Positions 28,743 to 38,778 of a stretch of 64,000 nt of DNA are shown one piece after another. Both the position numbers and the translations under genes were made by a program. The first letter of the stretch is position 1. Each line of letters opens with the position of its first letter. Source of the stretch: Eubacterium plexicaudatum ASF492. Lineage in GTDB: Bacteria; Bacillota; Clostridia; Lachnospirales; Lachnospiraceae. Location of the stretch: the NCBI RefSeq assembly GCF_000364225.2, contig NZ_AQFT02000001.1:5452001-5516000 (forward strand), in the 5' to 3' direction. The notes under the pieces were generated by a model. The model was not told where the DNA came from. It searched no databases and was given only the letters and a program-made list of their open reading frames with translations.

Positions 28743-29589
28743 TATGTTGTTTCATTCACTGAAATTTTTAATTTTTTTCCAATTGTTGTAATGGTATTTT
28801 TCTGATTCCTAAAAAATTAAAAACGCTTTGGCTGCTTTTGGCAAGTTATTATTTTTACATGAGCTGGAACATCCGACATACGTTTTGATTGCGTTTTCCA
28901 CATTGGTAACCTGGGTTGGTGGATTACTGCTGGGCAGATGTAAAAAGCGTGGAAAAAAGGCAAAATGGATTGCGGCGGTCAGCATTTCATTGAATCTGGG
29001 GCTGCTGCTGTTTTTTAAATATTTTGATTTTCTGGTTTCCAATCTGAACTTTGTGCTGGAAAAAGTCGGAGTTGCGGCCGTGCAAAAGCCGTTTGATTTT
29101 ATACTTCCGGTAGGAATTTCTTTTTACACGTTTCAGGCGCTTGGATACCTGATTGACGTATACCGCAGAGATATCAAACCGGAGCAAAATCTGATTCGAT
29201 ATGCGCTGTTTGTTTCTTTTTTTCCACAGATGGTTATAGCGGACAGGCTCTGTAAGCTGGTAGACCATGTCTATGCATCCTGGTATTTTTATGGAACGGT
29301 GGAACTGGTCGTTGCCACGGCGGCGTTTTCCATTCAGATTTACTGTGACTTTGCCAGTTATTCGACCATTGCCGTGGGTACGGCACAGGTAATGGGATTT
29401 ACACTGATGGAGAATTTCCGTACGCCTTATTTTTCCGGAAGCATCCGGGAATTCTGGCGCAGATGGCATATATCGTTAAGTACGTGGTTCAGAGATTATC
29501 TGTATATTCCGCTTGGCGGCAGCCGCTGCGGGACGGTCCGCAGATATTTGAATCTGTTTCTTACATTTGTTGTCAGCGGATTTTGGCGC
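28743..29589 (+). pseudogene. MBOAT family O-acyltransferase (AlgI/DltB-like), multiply frameshifted and 3'-truncated
   Basis: Membrane-bound O-acyltransferase, expected to transfer acyl groups to exported polysaccharide. ATG 28743 begins MLFHSLKFLIFF, but the frame must shift at about 28,780, 28,800 and 28,875 to recover the family pattern (IPKKLKTLWLLLASYYFYMSW, cut here into frames). From there one frame runs through ILPVGISFYTFQALGYLIDV, QIYCDFASYSTIA, FREFWRRWHISLS-type motif (FWRRWHISLSTWFRDYLYIPLGGSR) to FVVSGFW, where the catalytic His of the WH motif and the whole C-terminal third are missing. The reading then joins other sequence at about 29,587. Three lost bases and one deletion make it non-functional as it stands. 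Confidence 0.75.
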
Positions 29590-30613
29590 TTATTCGTGGG
29601 AAACGCTGATCAGTATGAAGCCATCCCGGACAAAGTGGAATGCAATTGGGGCGGTCAACGAATTTGGGGAATATCCGGACGCGGCGGGAGCATTTTTTTC
29701 GTTTCCTTATTATCATACACGTTTTTTACGCTGACGAGCGAGGATTTTAACAATACGGATGAAATACGCTATCTGGGGTACAAGCCGGACTTTGCACGGA
29801 TATCCGAGAAAGAACTGGCAAAATGGGAGGACGGCGGACAGCGGGCATTGGACGAGAGTCCGAACTGCGGAGAAGGGCAGGCGATTACGGCGCGGACGGA
29901 AAACTATCTGCGTAAATTCATCGAGCTGTGCCGGCAAAAGAGATTCCCTTGCTGCTCGTAAATGCGCCTTTGCCAATCAGGTAGAAGAAAAGCAGACGGC
30001 GGACGCCTATATTCGCACGATCGCGGAGGAATATCAGGTTCCGCTGATTGAAGGCAATCAATGCAAAGAAGAAATGCAGATCCGGTTTGCCGATGATCTT
30101 TTGGACGCTTCGCATCTAAATTATTATGGAAGCCTTAAATACACCGATTATCTGGCGGCGTGGATGCAGGAACACATTGACATCCCGGACCGTCGCAACG
30201 ATGCGGCATATGAAAAATGGGCACAAATCAGCGAACTGTTCCGGCACAGGGAACTGAACGGAAGACAGTTAAAAGAGATTGAGACAAAAGACGCGTATAT
30301 GGAAGCGTTGAAAGAACAGCCGGACAGTGTGACTGCCGTCTGCTGGGAAAACAACGGAGCACTGAACATCTATCAGGCAGGCGCATGTGTCTTTCAGGCG
30401 ACTTCAGATGAAGATTACGTTAAGTATTTAAACCTTGCTGGTTCGGACTTGGCCATAAGATGTACGGATGGCAATACAGCGGTGATCGTAGACCGAGAAC
30501 AATATCATTTTACAGAGGATGGGTTGAATATACTCGTTTATGACCGGATAGCAGAACAGGTGATAGACGGAGTGGGATTTGATGAAAAAAATGAGATGGC
30601 AGCAGTGCGGTAA
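29590..30613 (+). pseudogene. SGNH/DltD-like protein paired with MBOAT, N-terminally truncated and frameshifted
   Basis: The C-terminal part of a protein of the type usually encoded just after MBOAT genes, an SGNH/DltD-like partner. Recognisable stretches are LLVNAPF (split between frames near 29,945-29,970), HLNYYGSLKYTDYLAAW (about 30,113-30,165) and DIPDRRND, a family-like pattern with the Asp/His-region of the fold. Frames change near 29,615, 29,730, 29,945 and 29,968, all consistent with missing bases. Its N-terminal half, with the GDS-type serine, is absent, lost with the MBOAT 3' end at the 29,587 junction. The final part, 29,970-30,613, is continuous. Confidence 0.6.
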
Positions 30614-30814
30614 TATAAGTACCTCGAGGCTGCTTTCACAGCAGTATGATGTTGAATTGTGTTTCTTTGTGTCATATTTTTCCTATTATAATAATGAAAA
30701 TACGGACAGACTGCAACTGCAGTAAACAAAATCTTGCAGATTTATTTTTATGCCATATAATACCTATAGAAAATGAATTGTCCGGATTTTTATTTAAGAA
30801 GGAGATGCATGTAC

Positions 30815-31747
30815 ATGAGAAAGAAAAAAATGGTAATTGCTCTCGGCCATCATGCCCTGGGCACGACGCTGCCGGAACAGAAGGTGGCTGCGGCAAATAC
30901 GGCCAAAGCAATTGCGGCATTTATCAAAGATGACTATCAGGTTGTGATTACACACGGCAATGGGCCGCAGGTCGGCATGATTCATATGGCAATGGCAGAG
31001 TTCTGCCGTATTTATCCGGAATATACCGCTACTCCAATGAGCGTATGCTCCGCAATGAGTCAGGGTTATATCGGGTATGACCTTCAAAATGCAATTCGTA
31101 CGGAACTGTTAAACAGGGGAATCTGCAAAACGGTCTCTACCGTGCTGACGCAGGTAGTGGTGGACCCGTATGACAACGCGTTTTATCATCCGACCAAGAT
31201 TATAGGCCGTGTGATGAGCGCCGAAGAAGCGGAGCTGGAAGAGAGGAAAGGCAATCACGTCATAGAAGTCCCGGGCGGATATCGAAGAATTGTAGCGGCT
31301 CCAAAGCCGATTGATATTATAGAAGCCGACAGTATCCGGGCCTTGCTGGACGCAGACCAGATCGTAATTGCCTGCGGAGGAGGCGGGATACCGGTACTGC
31401 GTCAGGCCAACCGGCTAAAAGGCGCATCCGCCGTGATAGAAAAAGATCTTGCCGCCGCACAGCTTGCCGCCGCGGTTGATGCGGATCTCCTGCTTATTTT
31501 TACCGGTGTTCAAAAAGTATGCCTGCGGTACGGTACCGAAAATCAGACACCACTGGATGATCTGAACACGGCACAGGCGAAACGGTATCTGGAAGCCGGT
31601 GAGTTTGAAGCCGGTTCCATGGCCCCTAAAATAGAAGCAGCGCTTGCGTTTACAGGCAACTCGGCAGTACGAAAGACGATCATTACAAGGCTTGACGGCG
31701 GCGATCCGGAACATTTCCTGACGGGAGGAACGGTGATACACAAATAA
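30815..31747 (+). CDS. arcC: Carbamate kinase
   Basis: Interconverts carbamoyl phosphate plus ADP with carbamate plus ATP, the last step of fermentative arginine, agmatine or purine-derived catabolism. The 310 residues show THGNGPQVG, AMSQGYIGYDLQNA, LTQVVVDPYDNAF, PTKIIG, the nucleotide-binding ACGGGGIPV and SAVIEKDLAAAQLA. The N-terminal phosphate loop reads ALGHHALG, where GGNALG or GHNALG is usual, so the Asn is replaced by His. ATG 30815 is 10 bases from AAGGAG (30799-30804); 30809 is an alternative 4 bases away. No arcA/arcB or other pathway genes are adjacent. Confidence 0.93.
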   Translation: MRKKKMVIALGHHALGTTLPEQKVAAANTAKAIAAFIKDDYQVVITHGNGPQVGMIHMAMAEFCRIYPEYTATPMSVCSAMSQGYIGYDLQNAIRTELLNRGICKTVSTVLTQVVVDPYDNAFYHPTKIIGRVMSAEEAELEERKGNHVIEVPGGYRRIVAAPKPIDIIEADSIRALLDADQIVIACGGGGIPVLRQANRLKGASAVIEKDLAAAQLAAAVDADLLLIFTGVQKVCLRYGTENQTPLDDLNTAQAKRYLEAGEFEAGSMAPKIEAALAFTGNSAVRKTIITRLDGGDPEHFLTGGTVIHK

Positions 31748-32090
31748 CAGATCGACAGGTATGAAAAAAACTTTTAAAAAAATTTTTGTGAACCCCACTT
31801 TTTTTCTCCCACCCCCCGTAACTATATAGTGAAGCTGAGAGATACAGTATTCTGGCACAGATGTTTCACCTCATTATTTGAGGCTGGGGCAAGGAGCTGA
31901 TACCGGCACTGTCATCGGCCAAGAAAATTAGGGTTGGAGTGAGAGTGGGGCAAAAGTCACGAGGATTGTTTCAAAACAGGCTGTAAATTGGCAGGTTTGT
32001 GTATAGACAATCCGAAACAGGTATTGTATACTTAGTTGACAACAACCGATCATGCAGTTTATGCGTGGTACATCTTAAGGAGGAAAAGAA
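31748..32090 (+). promoter_or_regulatory. Upstream region of the S-layer-like gene
   Basis: 343 bases without a gene. TTGACA (32036-32041), a 17-base spacer and TTATGC (32059-32064) form a possible promoter with a short leader ending in AAGGAGG 8 bases ahead of the ATG. The G-rich middle part (31,880-31,960) may be structured RNA, but I match it to no riboswitch class. No clear terminator for arcC is visible. Confidence 0.35.
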
Positions 32091-35000
32091 ATGAAAAAGA
32101 GTTTCATGACAAGAGTGCTCGCAGTATCTTTATCCGCTGCAATGGCATTCTCAATGTCATCAGCAAGCAATCTGGTGACAGCGTCAGCAGCGTCGACAGT
32201 AAATCTGAAGACTACTTTTAAAACATTAAAAGTAGGTCAGACATATAAGTTGACACTGAAGAAAAACACTCTGAACTGGAAGATCACAAAGGTACAAACA
32301 ACAAACAAAAAGATCTGTACGGTTTACGGCAAAACAGCTTCATCTGTTATGCTGAAAGGTAAGGGTGTAGGACGCGCTAAGATCAGCGTAAAAGTAAAAA
32401 CAACAAAGCGCAAATATCCTAAGAACATTAAAATTATGAAATGTACTGCAAATGTCAAGGCAGCAGATGGCAGCGGTACAACAGATGAATTCAAAGTAAC
32501 AAGTGCAACAGCAAGCAGCAATACGGAAGTACGTGTAATGTTCAGCAAGGCAATTGATGCCGCAGAAATGACGAACTTTACCGTATCCGACAGCGTAACG
32601 GTATCCAAGGCAGAATTAAGCGAAGACAAGAAGAGTGTGTTACTGACAATTGCTGGCGCTGAATATGGCAAAAATTATGAGCTGACAGTAAACGGTATTA
32701 AAGTAGCAGGAAAAGAGCAGGCTGCACAGAAAGTGACATTCACGACTCCTTCCGCTTCCGAAAAATACCCGACAACACTGGAAGCAAAAGATCCGGTTCT
32801 TGCATCCGACGGACATTCACAGACACTTGTAACATTTACAATCAAAGATGCGAATGGAAATCCGATCACAGACAAGGGCGTTGAAGTAGCATTTGCAACT
32901 TCTCTTGGTAAATTTGCAGAACAGCGTGTTTCCATTCAGAACGGTGTAGCTACCGTTATGTATACATCCGAAGCGCTGATGGAGACACAGACATCCGCAA
33001 TTACCGCAACTGTTGTAGAATCTACGGATAATCAGGAACTGATGGGCCTGAGTGCAACAAGCAGCATTACGCTGACGCCGAATCCGGATGAGTTTAATAT
33101 CGTTCCGATTATTACATCCATAACAGCTCCTACAGCAGATCGTGTTATTGCTTACTTTAATGAAAAAGTAAGTGCAAGCGATTTCAAGACAGCAAGTGGT
33201 AAATTGGATCATTCTAAATTTACAGCTAATGTTGCATGGGGTTTTGACAATGGTTTTGATGAACTTGGTAACAGATTAGTTGGCAGAAGTAATGTTGTTG
33301 GTATTTTGGATGTTCCGGGCAGTGACAATGCACTGCAGCTGTTAGTTGACAGACCGATGACGGATAACACGAACATTTCTGTTACATTTGAAAATAAAAC
33401 AAAAGCAAGCAGTCTGGTATCCGCATCAAATACGGTATATACAAAGCTGACAGATGCGCATCAGCCTTCCGTATTAACAGCAAAGGGCGATGGCCTTCGT
33501 ACGGTTGTTGTTAACTTCTCGGAAGCAGTTCTGCCAACGGCATATTGTGATAATGTTGAGACTGACAAAAAGAATGCAAATCAAACATTGTTTGCAGCAG
33601 ACAATATTGAAAACTATTTGATTGATGGTAAACCATTATCTTATTGGGGTGTTACAGAAGTAAAAACTCCGGATAGTGAAACACCGGATGATACAAGCAG
33701 CAATCTTAAGAAAGAGTCTTCTAAGAATGATGCTACAAAGACCGGAAGTGAAAAACCAGGCGAAATTCAGGTAGGTTCTTATAAAGATGGTGAAGATAAC
33801 CGTCATGTTGTAACGATCAAGTTAAGCAGAGAACGTTTCCTTGAGCCGGGCACACATTCCATGACAATTTCCAATGTCGGTGACTGGGCAGCTAAGACAG
33901 ACAGAGAAAGAAATATTGTAAATACACAGACATTTGATTTTGTTGTAGAAAACAATGATGTAATTCCTACATTTGAAGTAGAAGAACAGTCTCCGGAACA
34001 GTGGTTGCTGAAATTTAATTCGGATATTGAGCCGGTAAGTGAGACACTTACAACTCCGAACAGCCAGTATTCGGATCAGGCAAGCATATTAAAACTTCAG
34101 GAACTGGTTGGCAGCACATGGGTAGACATTTCTGACAGTGATGCGGCTGGCAAGAATCCGATTCGTGTATCTCAGGTTGATGATACAAGAAATTACGTAG
34201 TAGAAGTACGGAAAGACTGGACGGAAGTATACAATACATCCAGCACAAAACAGAACTACTTCAACAAACAGCTTCGTCTGCACATTGATGCAGGTAAGAT
34301 CGTAAACATTGCAAACAATAAGCAGAATGGTACAATTGATATTCCTCTGGATGGAACAATCATGAGAACACCAGATGTTGTAAGTCCGGAGATCGGTGAA
34401 GTAACACCTGCTGAAGATACAAGCGGCAATGTACTTGATTCTTACAATGTAAAATTAAGTGAGCCAGTTAAGTTATCTGACGGAACAGGTGGCGCTGGCG
34501 GTGCAAATGGTGAAGGTCTGACACCTTCTCAGATTCAGTCAGCAAATGGTTCCAATTCGAATAACCAGGGTGTTCCGATGCCGTCTGCTCAGTTTATCAG
34601 AGTGGATAATGGTCAGACAGTAGAAGGTATCATTACAAGCAATGTATTTGTAGATGCATATGATACAACGATTAACATTGCACCGGAATCAGCATTAAGT
34701 GCTGGTAAGTGGAGACTGGTAATCAGCTCTATCTCCGATGATTATGGTAATACAGCTTCTACCGTTGCACATGAAATTGATGTAACACAGGAATCTGTAA
34801 CGACAGATTTCAAGATTGTATGGGCTGCAGTTAGTGATCAGCAGACTTATGCAGAAGATCACATTGGTGTTGAGAGAGGACGTTATATCTTTGTGAAATT
34901 CAGTAAACCTGTAACAATGACTGGAAACTCTGTAAATGCCGGTGTAACAGGAAACTATACGGTAAATGGCGCTACATTACCGACCGGTACACAGATCAGA

Positions 35001-36617
35001 GCAAATATTGTAGGCTATGATGATCATGATGCTGTAACAGATTCTGTTACGATTATGCTGCCAACAGGTAATGTAAATGCTGGATGGGGTGCAACAGGTG
35101 ACTATACTGTAAGTGGAAAAAATGCAATGCTCAATGTATCCAGAGCAATTACAGCAACAACAGGTGAAAATCTGTCTAATGGCGGATTAATCCGTATTCC
35201 ATTCCAGTATGGTTCAGCAACAGAAGATACTGGCTATAATGATTATAATGATAGTCTGACCGCTCTGACAGATGCTGTATGGGGTAATTATCGGTCTGAA
35301 ACAAGAGCTGGTTATGATAATTTGAGAGATTACTATAAAGCTCTGAAGAGTGCATTGGAGAATGACAAGTATCGTAGAGTTGTTTTAACAGCACCTTTAG
35401 ATTTGTCAAATCCTGATGATAATCCAAATGAAGATCAGAAAGATGCAGTTGCTGTATTTGGAAGAAGTCATACACTGACAATCAAACGTGCAGTAGACTT
35501 TGATCTGAACGGAAATAATATTACAGGTAATGTAGTTATCTCTACTACAGATGCAGTAAATCGTATCAAACTTCACAGTTCTAAAGAACGTGCTCATATT
35601 TATGGCTATGCGAATAATAAAGACAATGTAGCTACATTAACAGTGAATGCCGGAAGTGCAAAAGAATTCTTACTGGATAATGTAGAGGTTCATGAAACTG
35701 ATAAGGGAAATGCATTAAATATTAACGATACATGGAAGGCTTCCTTTGTTAATAATGGTGTAATTGATGGTAAGATTCGCATTACAGATACGAACGGCTG
35801 CGGCTTTAAGAATGAAAATACAACAGATGGTTTCACTAACAGAACAAGATTCATAATTGATTCAACTGGTGATGTTAATCTGAAAGGTGATTTAAGCGCA
35901 TTAAGAAATCTCACAGATGAATTTGGCATTACTGTTAATCAGGCTGCTAAATTGAGCTTTGGTGTAGATTCTAAAGACGAGACAACACCTTGTGATATTT
36001 CAGGTGTGAAAATCGTTGTTAGAGGTCCTGGAGCTAGAGTGATCTTTACACCGGTTGCAACAACTACAGCAGATACAGCGCTTACAGCAGAAGCTGATAA
36101 TGTAAGAGTACAGCTTTCACAAGCAAACAGTGGTAGTGGTAAGATTCAGTTCTTTACAGATAGAGGCGGAAAGATTGTTGCTGTAGATAAAGACAATAAA
36201 GAAGTTACATCAGACAGCAAGGATGCAGTCAAGATTAGTTCTGATGATATTAAGGTTACAGGTATACAGAAAGCATTGGAAAATCTGGATGTGCAGACAG
36301 GTGTAATAACCGACGGTAAAGTTGATTCAACTGTAACAATTAGCTGTGGTGCAATTTCAGGAGGCAGCTATAATATTGAAGAATTAGCTAAGAACATCAA
36401 AAAAGCAGAATTTGAGTATAAAGGTAAGCCGGACACAACGGGTATTGTTGCAAATTATAGTTTACTTTCAACAAATCTGTTGAAGAAAGATAGTACTCAT
36501 ATTTGGCCGAAAGATAATTGGACGGATCAGAAAGATGATGTATCTGATACAATCAGAGTTACGCTTGCTTATGATGGATATACAATGGTGAAATATATTA
36601 AGGTTACCAGAGTTTAA
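32091..36617 (+). CDS. Large S-layer-like / Ig-repeat surface protein
   Basis: A 1508-residue exported protein. The signal peptide is MKKSFMTRVLAVSLSAAMAF followed by cleavage near ASA (about 32-34). Residues about 35-120 form a Lys-rich beta domain (TLKVGQTYKLTLKKN; MLKGKGVGRAKISVKV) seen at the start of clostridial S-layer-like proteins. SbsA/Ig-like domains follow (about 135-215), then a Big_1/invasin-like domain (TFTIKDANGNPITDKGVEVAF, about 240-320) and several divergent Ig-like or beta-helix segments to the end. No SLH repeats, LPxTG or other anchor is visible, so attachment probably depends on the N-terminal domain. Codons become more AT-rich in the last third (from about 35,200). A strong terminator follows, and an abundant transcript is likely. 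Confidence 0.8.
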   Translation: MKKSFMTRVLAVSLSAAMAFSMSSASNLVTASAASTVNLKTTFKTLKVGQTYKLTLKKNTLNWKITKVQTTNKKICTVYGKTASSVMLKGKGVGRAKISVKVKTTKRKYPKNIKIMKCTANVKAADGSGTTDEFKVTSATASSNTEVRVMFSKAIDAAEMTNFTVSDSVTVSKAELSEDKKSVLLTIAGAEYGKNYELTVNGIKVAGKEQAAQKVTFTTPSASEKYPTTLEAKDPVLASDGHSQTLVTFTIKDANGNPITDKGVEVAFATSLGKFAEQRVSIQNGVATVMYTSEALMETQTSAITATVVESTDNQELMGLSATSSITLTPNPDEFNIVPIITSITAPTADRVIAYFNEKVSASDFKTASGKLDHSKFTANVAWGFDNGFDELGNRLVGRSNVVGILDVPGSDNALQLLVDRPMTDNTNISVTFENKTKASSLVSASNTVYTKLTDAHQPSVLTAKGDGLRTVVVNFSEAVLPTAYCDNVETDKKNANQTLFAADNIENYLIDGKPLSYWGVTEVKTPDSETPDDTSSNLKKESSKNDATKTGSEKPGEIQVGSYKDGEDNRHVVTIKLSRERFLEPGTHSMTISNVGDWAAKTDRERNIVNTQTFDFVVENNDVIPTFEVEEQSPEQWLLKFNSDIEPVSETLTTPNSQYSDQASILKLQELVGSTWVDISDSDAAGKNPIRVSQVDDTRNYVVEVRKDWTEVYNTSSTKQNYFNKQLRLHIDAGKIVNIANNKQNGTIDIPLDGTIMRTPDVVSPEIGEVTPAEDTSGNVLDSYNVKLSEPVKLSDGTGGAGGANGEGLTPSQIQSANGSNSNNQGVPMPSAQFIRVDNGQTVEGIITSNVFVDAYDTTINIAPESALSAGKWRLVISSISDDYGNTASTVAHEIDVTQESVTTDFKIVWAAVSDQQTYAEDHIGVERGRYIFVKFSKPVTMTGNSVNAGVTGNYTVNGATLPTGTQIRANIVGYDDHDAVTDSVTIMLPTGNVNAGWGATGDYTVSGKNAMLNVSRAITATTGENLSNGGLIRIPFQYGSATEDTGYNDYNDSLTALTDAVWGNYRSETRAGYDNLRDYYKALKSALENDKYRRVVLTAPLDLSNPDDNPNEDQKDAVAVFGRSHTLTIKRAVDFDLNGNNITGNVVISTTDAVNRIKLHSSKERAHIYGYANNKDNVATLTVNAGSAKEFLLDNVEVHETDKGNALNINDTWKASFVNNGVIDGKIRITDTNGCGFKNENTTDGFTNRTRFIIDSTGDVNLKGDLSALRNLTDEFGITVNQAAKLSFGVDSKDETTPCDISGVKIVVRGPGARVIFTPVATTTADTALTAEADNVRVQLSQANSGSGKIQFFTDRGGKIVAVDKDNKEVTSDSKDAVKISSDDIKVTGIQKALENLDVQTGVITDGKVDSTVTISCGAISGGSYNIEELAKNIKKAEFEYKGKPDTTGIVANYSLLSTNLLKKDSTHIWPKDNWTDQKDDVSDTIRVTLAYDGYTMVKYIKVTRV

Positions 36618-36670
36618 TTCATTCAACAGTCCAAATATACAGATGATAAAACGAAGTAGATTGTTATTAA

Positions 36671-36710
36671 AAGGATTAGCAGGAAATTTGTTTTCCTGCT
36701 AATCTTTTTT
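36671..36710 (+). terminator. Rho-independent terminator of the S-layer-like gene
   Basis: AAGGATTAGCAGGAAA (36671-36686) pairs with TTTTCCTGCTAATCTTT (36691-36707) around a four-base loop and runs into T6. It lies 53 bases after the stop. Confidence 0.9.
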
Positions 36711-37743
36711 GTAGTAAAATAGAAGAGTAAATAAAAAACGTAAATGGTAAACAGCGAGTATGGTGTATAAAAGTAAACGGTAAATAGTGGGTACCGTGCA
36801 TAATAGAAAAGATTTCTGTATAATGGCTTTGAGAATCGATTATGGTTTTCAAAGTCATTTCCAGTTTCAATAGAAACTATGAAAACTGCATATTCGTTTT
36901 CACAATTTCTATACATGGCTTTGAAAACTCTTACCAGTTTTGAAAGTGGGAAGAGTGCATTGGATGTCAGATTTAAAACACGAAGTAACCGCAGAACGAT
37001 GAGCTGCACTGAGCAGAGAACGCATGGACAGTGGCATGACCAAGAAATATCAAAGAGTCACAGTACTGTTATTCGCTGAGAACTCACCGCCGAGATGAAG
37101 CTGATGCGACAGAAAAGGACGCATAACCAACGCTTTTCGTAGAACTTTCGGTTATCTGCCAGAAACAGGAATTGCGAGCAGGCATACCGGCAGCCATTAT
37201 AAGGAAAAGGCATATTTTCTATAGAAATAATAGAATCCGCTGAAAAAGAATGGAGGTTGCAGCTTATGTTTGATGAAATAAATTTATATACTGCCTTTAT
37301 CGGGCATTTGACTATACGGACTTAGCTTTGAGACAGACAGACCGGAGAACTGTTCAGGATCATTTTGAACTTTCGCTATCCGTCTGTTTACGGAGTCTGC
37401 ATTAGATCAATAAAAATAGATTGCTTTTTGTCATTGTTTATGATAAAATAAGTATATCATGAAAACAGCCTTCATTCTTATGCTGTTTTTTCTGTTAATG
37501 TCTATTCATTTTAGGTAAATTCCATTTAATTGTGTTTCAAATTGTCAGAAATCGGACACACTCTCGGAGAAACATTTTATTTCTTGCATTATTCCGCTTT
37601 TGTCTATATAATGAAGGTAACATATGGCTTATAAATGTCAAAGTTTTCATACGGTTTATATCTGCCGGCAGAATAACATCTTTATCAACACAGGGAATAG
37701 TATGCATTTTCGGAGAAGTGAACGATTTTCAAAAGGAAAGAAG
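36711..37743. other. About 1 kb AT-rich gap before the Rpn island
   Basis: No convincing gene. Imperfect repeats of a GTTTTCAAAG / CTTTGAAAAC theme occur at 36,820-36,950 (ATGGCTTTGAGAAT..., ATGGTTTTCAAAG, ATGGCTTTGAAAAC), able to form weak hairpins. Short open frames at 36,879-37,079 and 37,532-37,747 look like chance. From about 37,500 the sequence matches the flanks repeated at 39,118 and 40,705. Confidence 0.4.
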
Positions 37744-38778
37744 GTGAAGACTACGACTGCTAAAAGCAAACTGAAACCGGATATCGTCCTGAAAAATTTC
37801 TGGCGTGATAATGCGCGTTTTGCGGATTTATTTAACGGTACTTTGTTTCATGGCGATCAGATTCTTACTCCGCATATGCTTTTGGAATCTGACACGGATG
37901 TGTCCTCTGTTTTAAAGTTCAACAGCTATGCGGAAACGCTGCGGCATATTCCGGATGTTGTAAAAAAGAGCGCCTATGGCATAGATTTTGTCATTCTCAG
38001 TCTGGAAAATCAAATGAAAGTGCACTATGCCATGCCGCTGCGTCATATGGCTGGCGATGCGCTTATTTATATGAAGGAATATTCCGATACTGTTAGGAAA
38101 AACAAAAAAGACAGACTTTTGCATACCGCTCCGGAAATTCTTTCCGGCCTGCGCAAAGAAGACCGGTTGCATGCTGTTATTTCCTTATGCGTGTATTATG
38201 GTGAAAGCGATTGGGATGGACCGTGCTCTTTATTGGACATGATTCATACGGAGTGTATTCCAGCCCAGCTGAAAAGCTATGTCAATGATTATCGAATGCA
38301 TCTGGTTCAAATCAACGACAGCGATGTATATCGTTTCCAAAATACCGAGGTGGAGGATTTTTTCACAATTATGCGCAGCATCTACCGCAGAGATTATCAT
38401 ACAATAGAAGAGGTCTATGGAACCAATGAGATCAGTGCGGAGCTTGGCCTGGCCATAGGAGTCGCCGCCAAATCCGGTATTCTGATCCGCAAAGCTCTGA
38501 AAACGAACGACAATGGAGGTGTAATGAATATGTGTACGGCTTTAAAGGAATTAATGAATGAGGGCATCGAACAGGGCAAACGTGAAGGCATCGAACAGGG
38601 TAAACGTGAAGGCATCGAACAAGGCAAACGTGAAGGCAAACGTGAAGGACTGATTGAAGGAATTATAAAGACCTATAGAGAATTTGGCCTTCCGCAGGGT
38701 ACAGCGGTTGAAAAGATACAAACGGAATATGGCCTTACATTAGCAGAAGCGCAAAAGCAGGTTGCAATGTATTATTGA
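37744..38778 (+). CDS. Rpn-like PD-(D/E)XK nuclease/putative transposase, family A copy 1
   Basis: A 344-residue protein of the Rpn / PD-(D/E)XK transposase superfamily. The catalytic core shows YGIDFVILSLENQ (Asp 81, Glu 88, Gln 90), the D-x6-ExQ pattern of these nucleases, with NFWRDNARFADLFN near the N terminus. The C terminus has three EGIEQGKR repeats plus one extra KREG and a helical end (TAVEKIQTEYGLTLAEAQ). GTG 37744 after AAAGGAAAG is chosen because MKTTTAKSKLKPDIVLKNFW is the family-like start; longer frames to 37,624 are flank. E. coli Rpn proteins are DNA endonucleases linked to RecA-independent recombination and phage defence. An internal Shine-Dalgarno and ATG lie at 38,515-38,530. 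Confidence 0.85.
   Translation: MKTTTAKSKLKPDIVLKNFWRDNARFADLFNGTLFHGDQILTPHMLLESDTDVSSVLKFNSYAETLRHIPDVVKKSAYGIDFVILSLENQMKVHYAMPLRHMAGDALIYMKEYSDTVRKNKKDRLLHTAPEILSGLRKEDRLHAVISLCVYYGESDWDGPCSLLDMIHTECIPAQLKSYVNDYRMHLVQINDSDVYRFQNTEVEDFFTIMRSIYRRDYHTIEEVYGTNEISAELGLAIGVAAKSGILIRKALKTNDNGGVMNMCTALKELMNEGIEQGKREGIEQGKREGIEQGKREGKREGLIEGIIKTYREFGLPQGTAVEKIQTEYGLTLAEAQKQVAMYY
38524..38778 (+). CDS. Possible internally initiated small protein (RpnS-like), family A copy 1
   Basis: Inside copy 1, GGAGGT (38515-38520) lies 3 bases before ATG 38524 and 9 bases before ATG 38530, both in the gene's own frame. Either start gives an 82-84-residue C-terminal protein (MNMCTALKELMNEG, the EGIEQGKR repeats and the final helices). 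The 9-base spacing to 38530 is near ideal. E. coli rpn genes make a small C-terminal RpnS protein from an internal start, and it blocks the full-length nuclease. The same layout here suggests an intragenic antitoxin, but the GGAGGT also simply encodes Gly-Gly. Confidence 0.5.
   Translation: MNMCTALKELMNEGIEQGKREGIEQGKREGIEQGKREGKREGLIEGIIKTYREFGLPQGTAVEKIQTEYGLTLAEAQKQVAMYY

Noticed and set aside
31748-32090. A riboswitch ahead of the S-layer-like gene (GCTGAGAGATAC recalls the TPP element)
   Set aside because: The other conserved TPP segments are absent and the downstream gene is not thiamine-related.
36879-37079. Small ORF in the gap before the Rpn island
   Set aside because: No ribosome site, it overlaps imperfect AT-rich repeats, and its composition is unlike the neighbouring genes.
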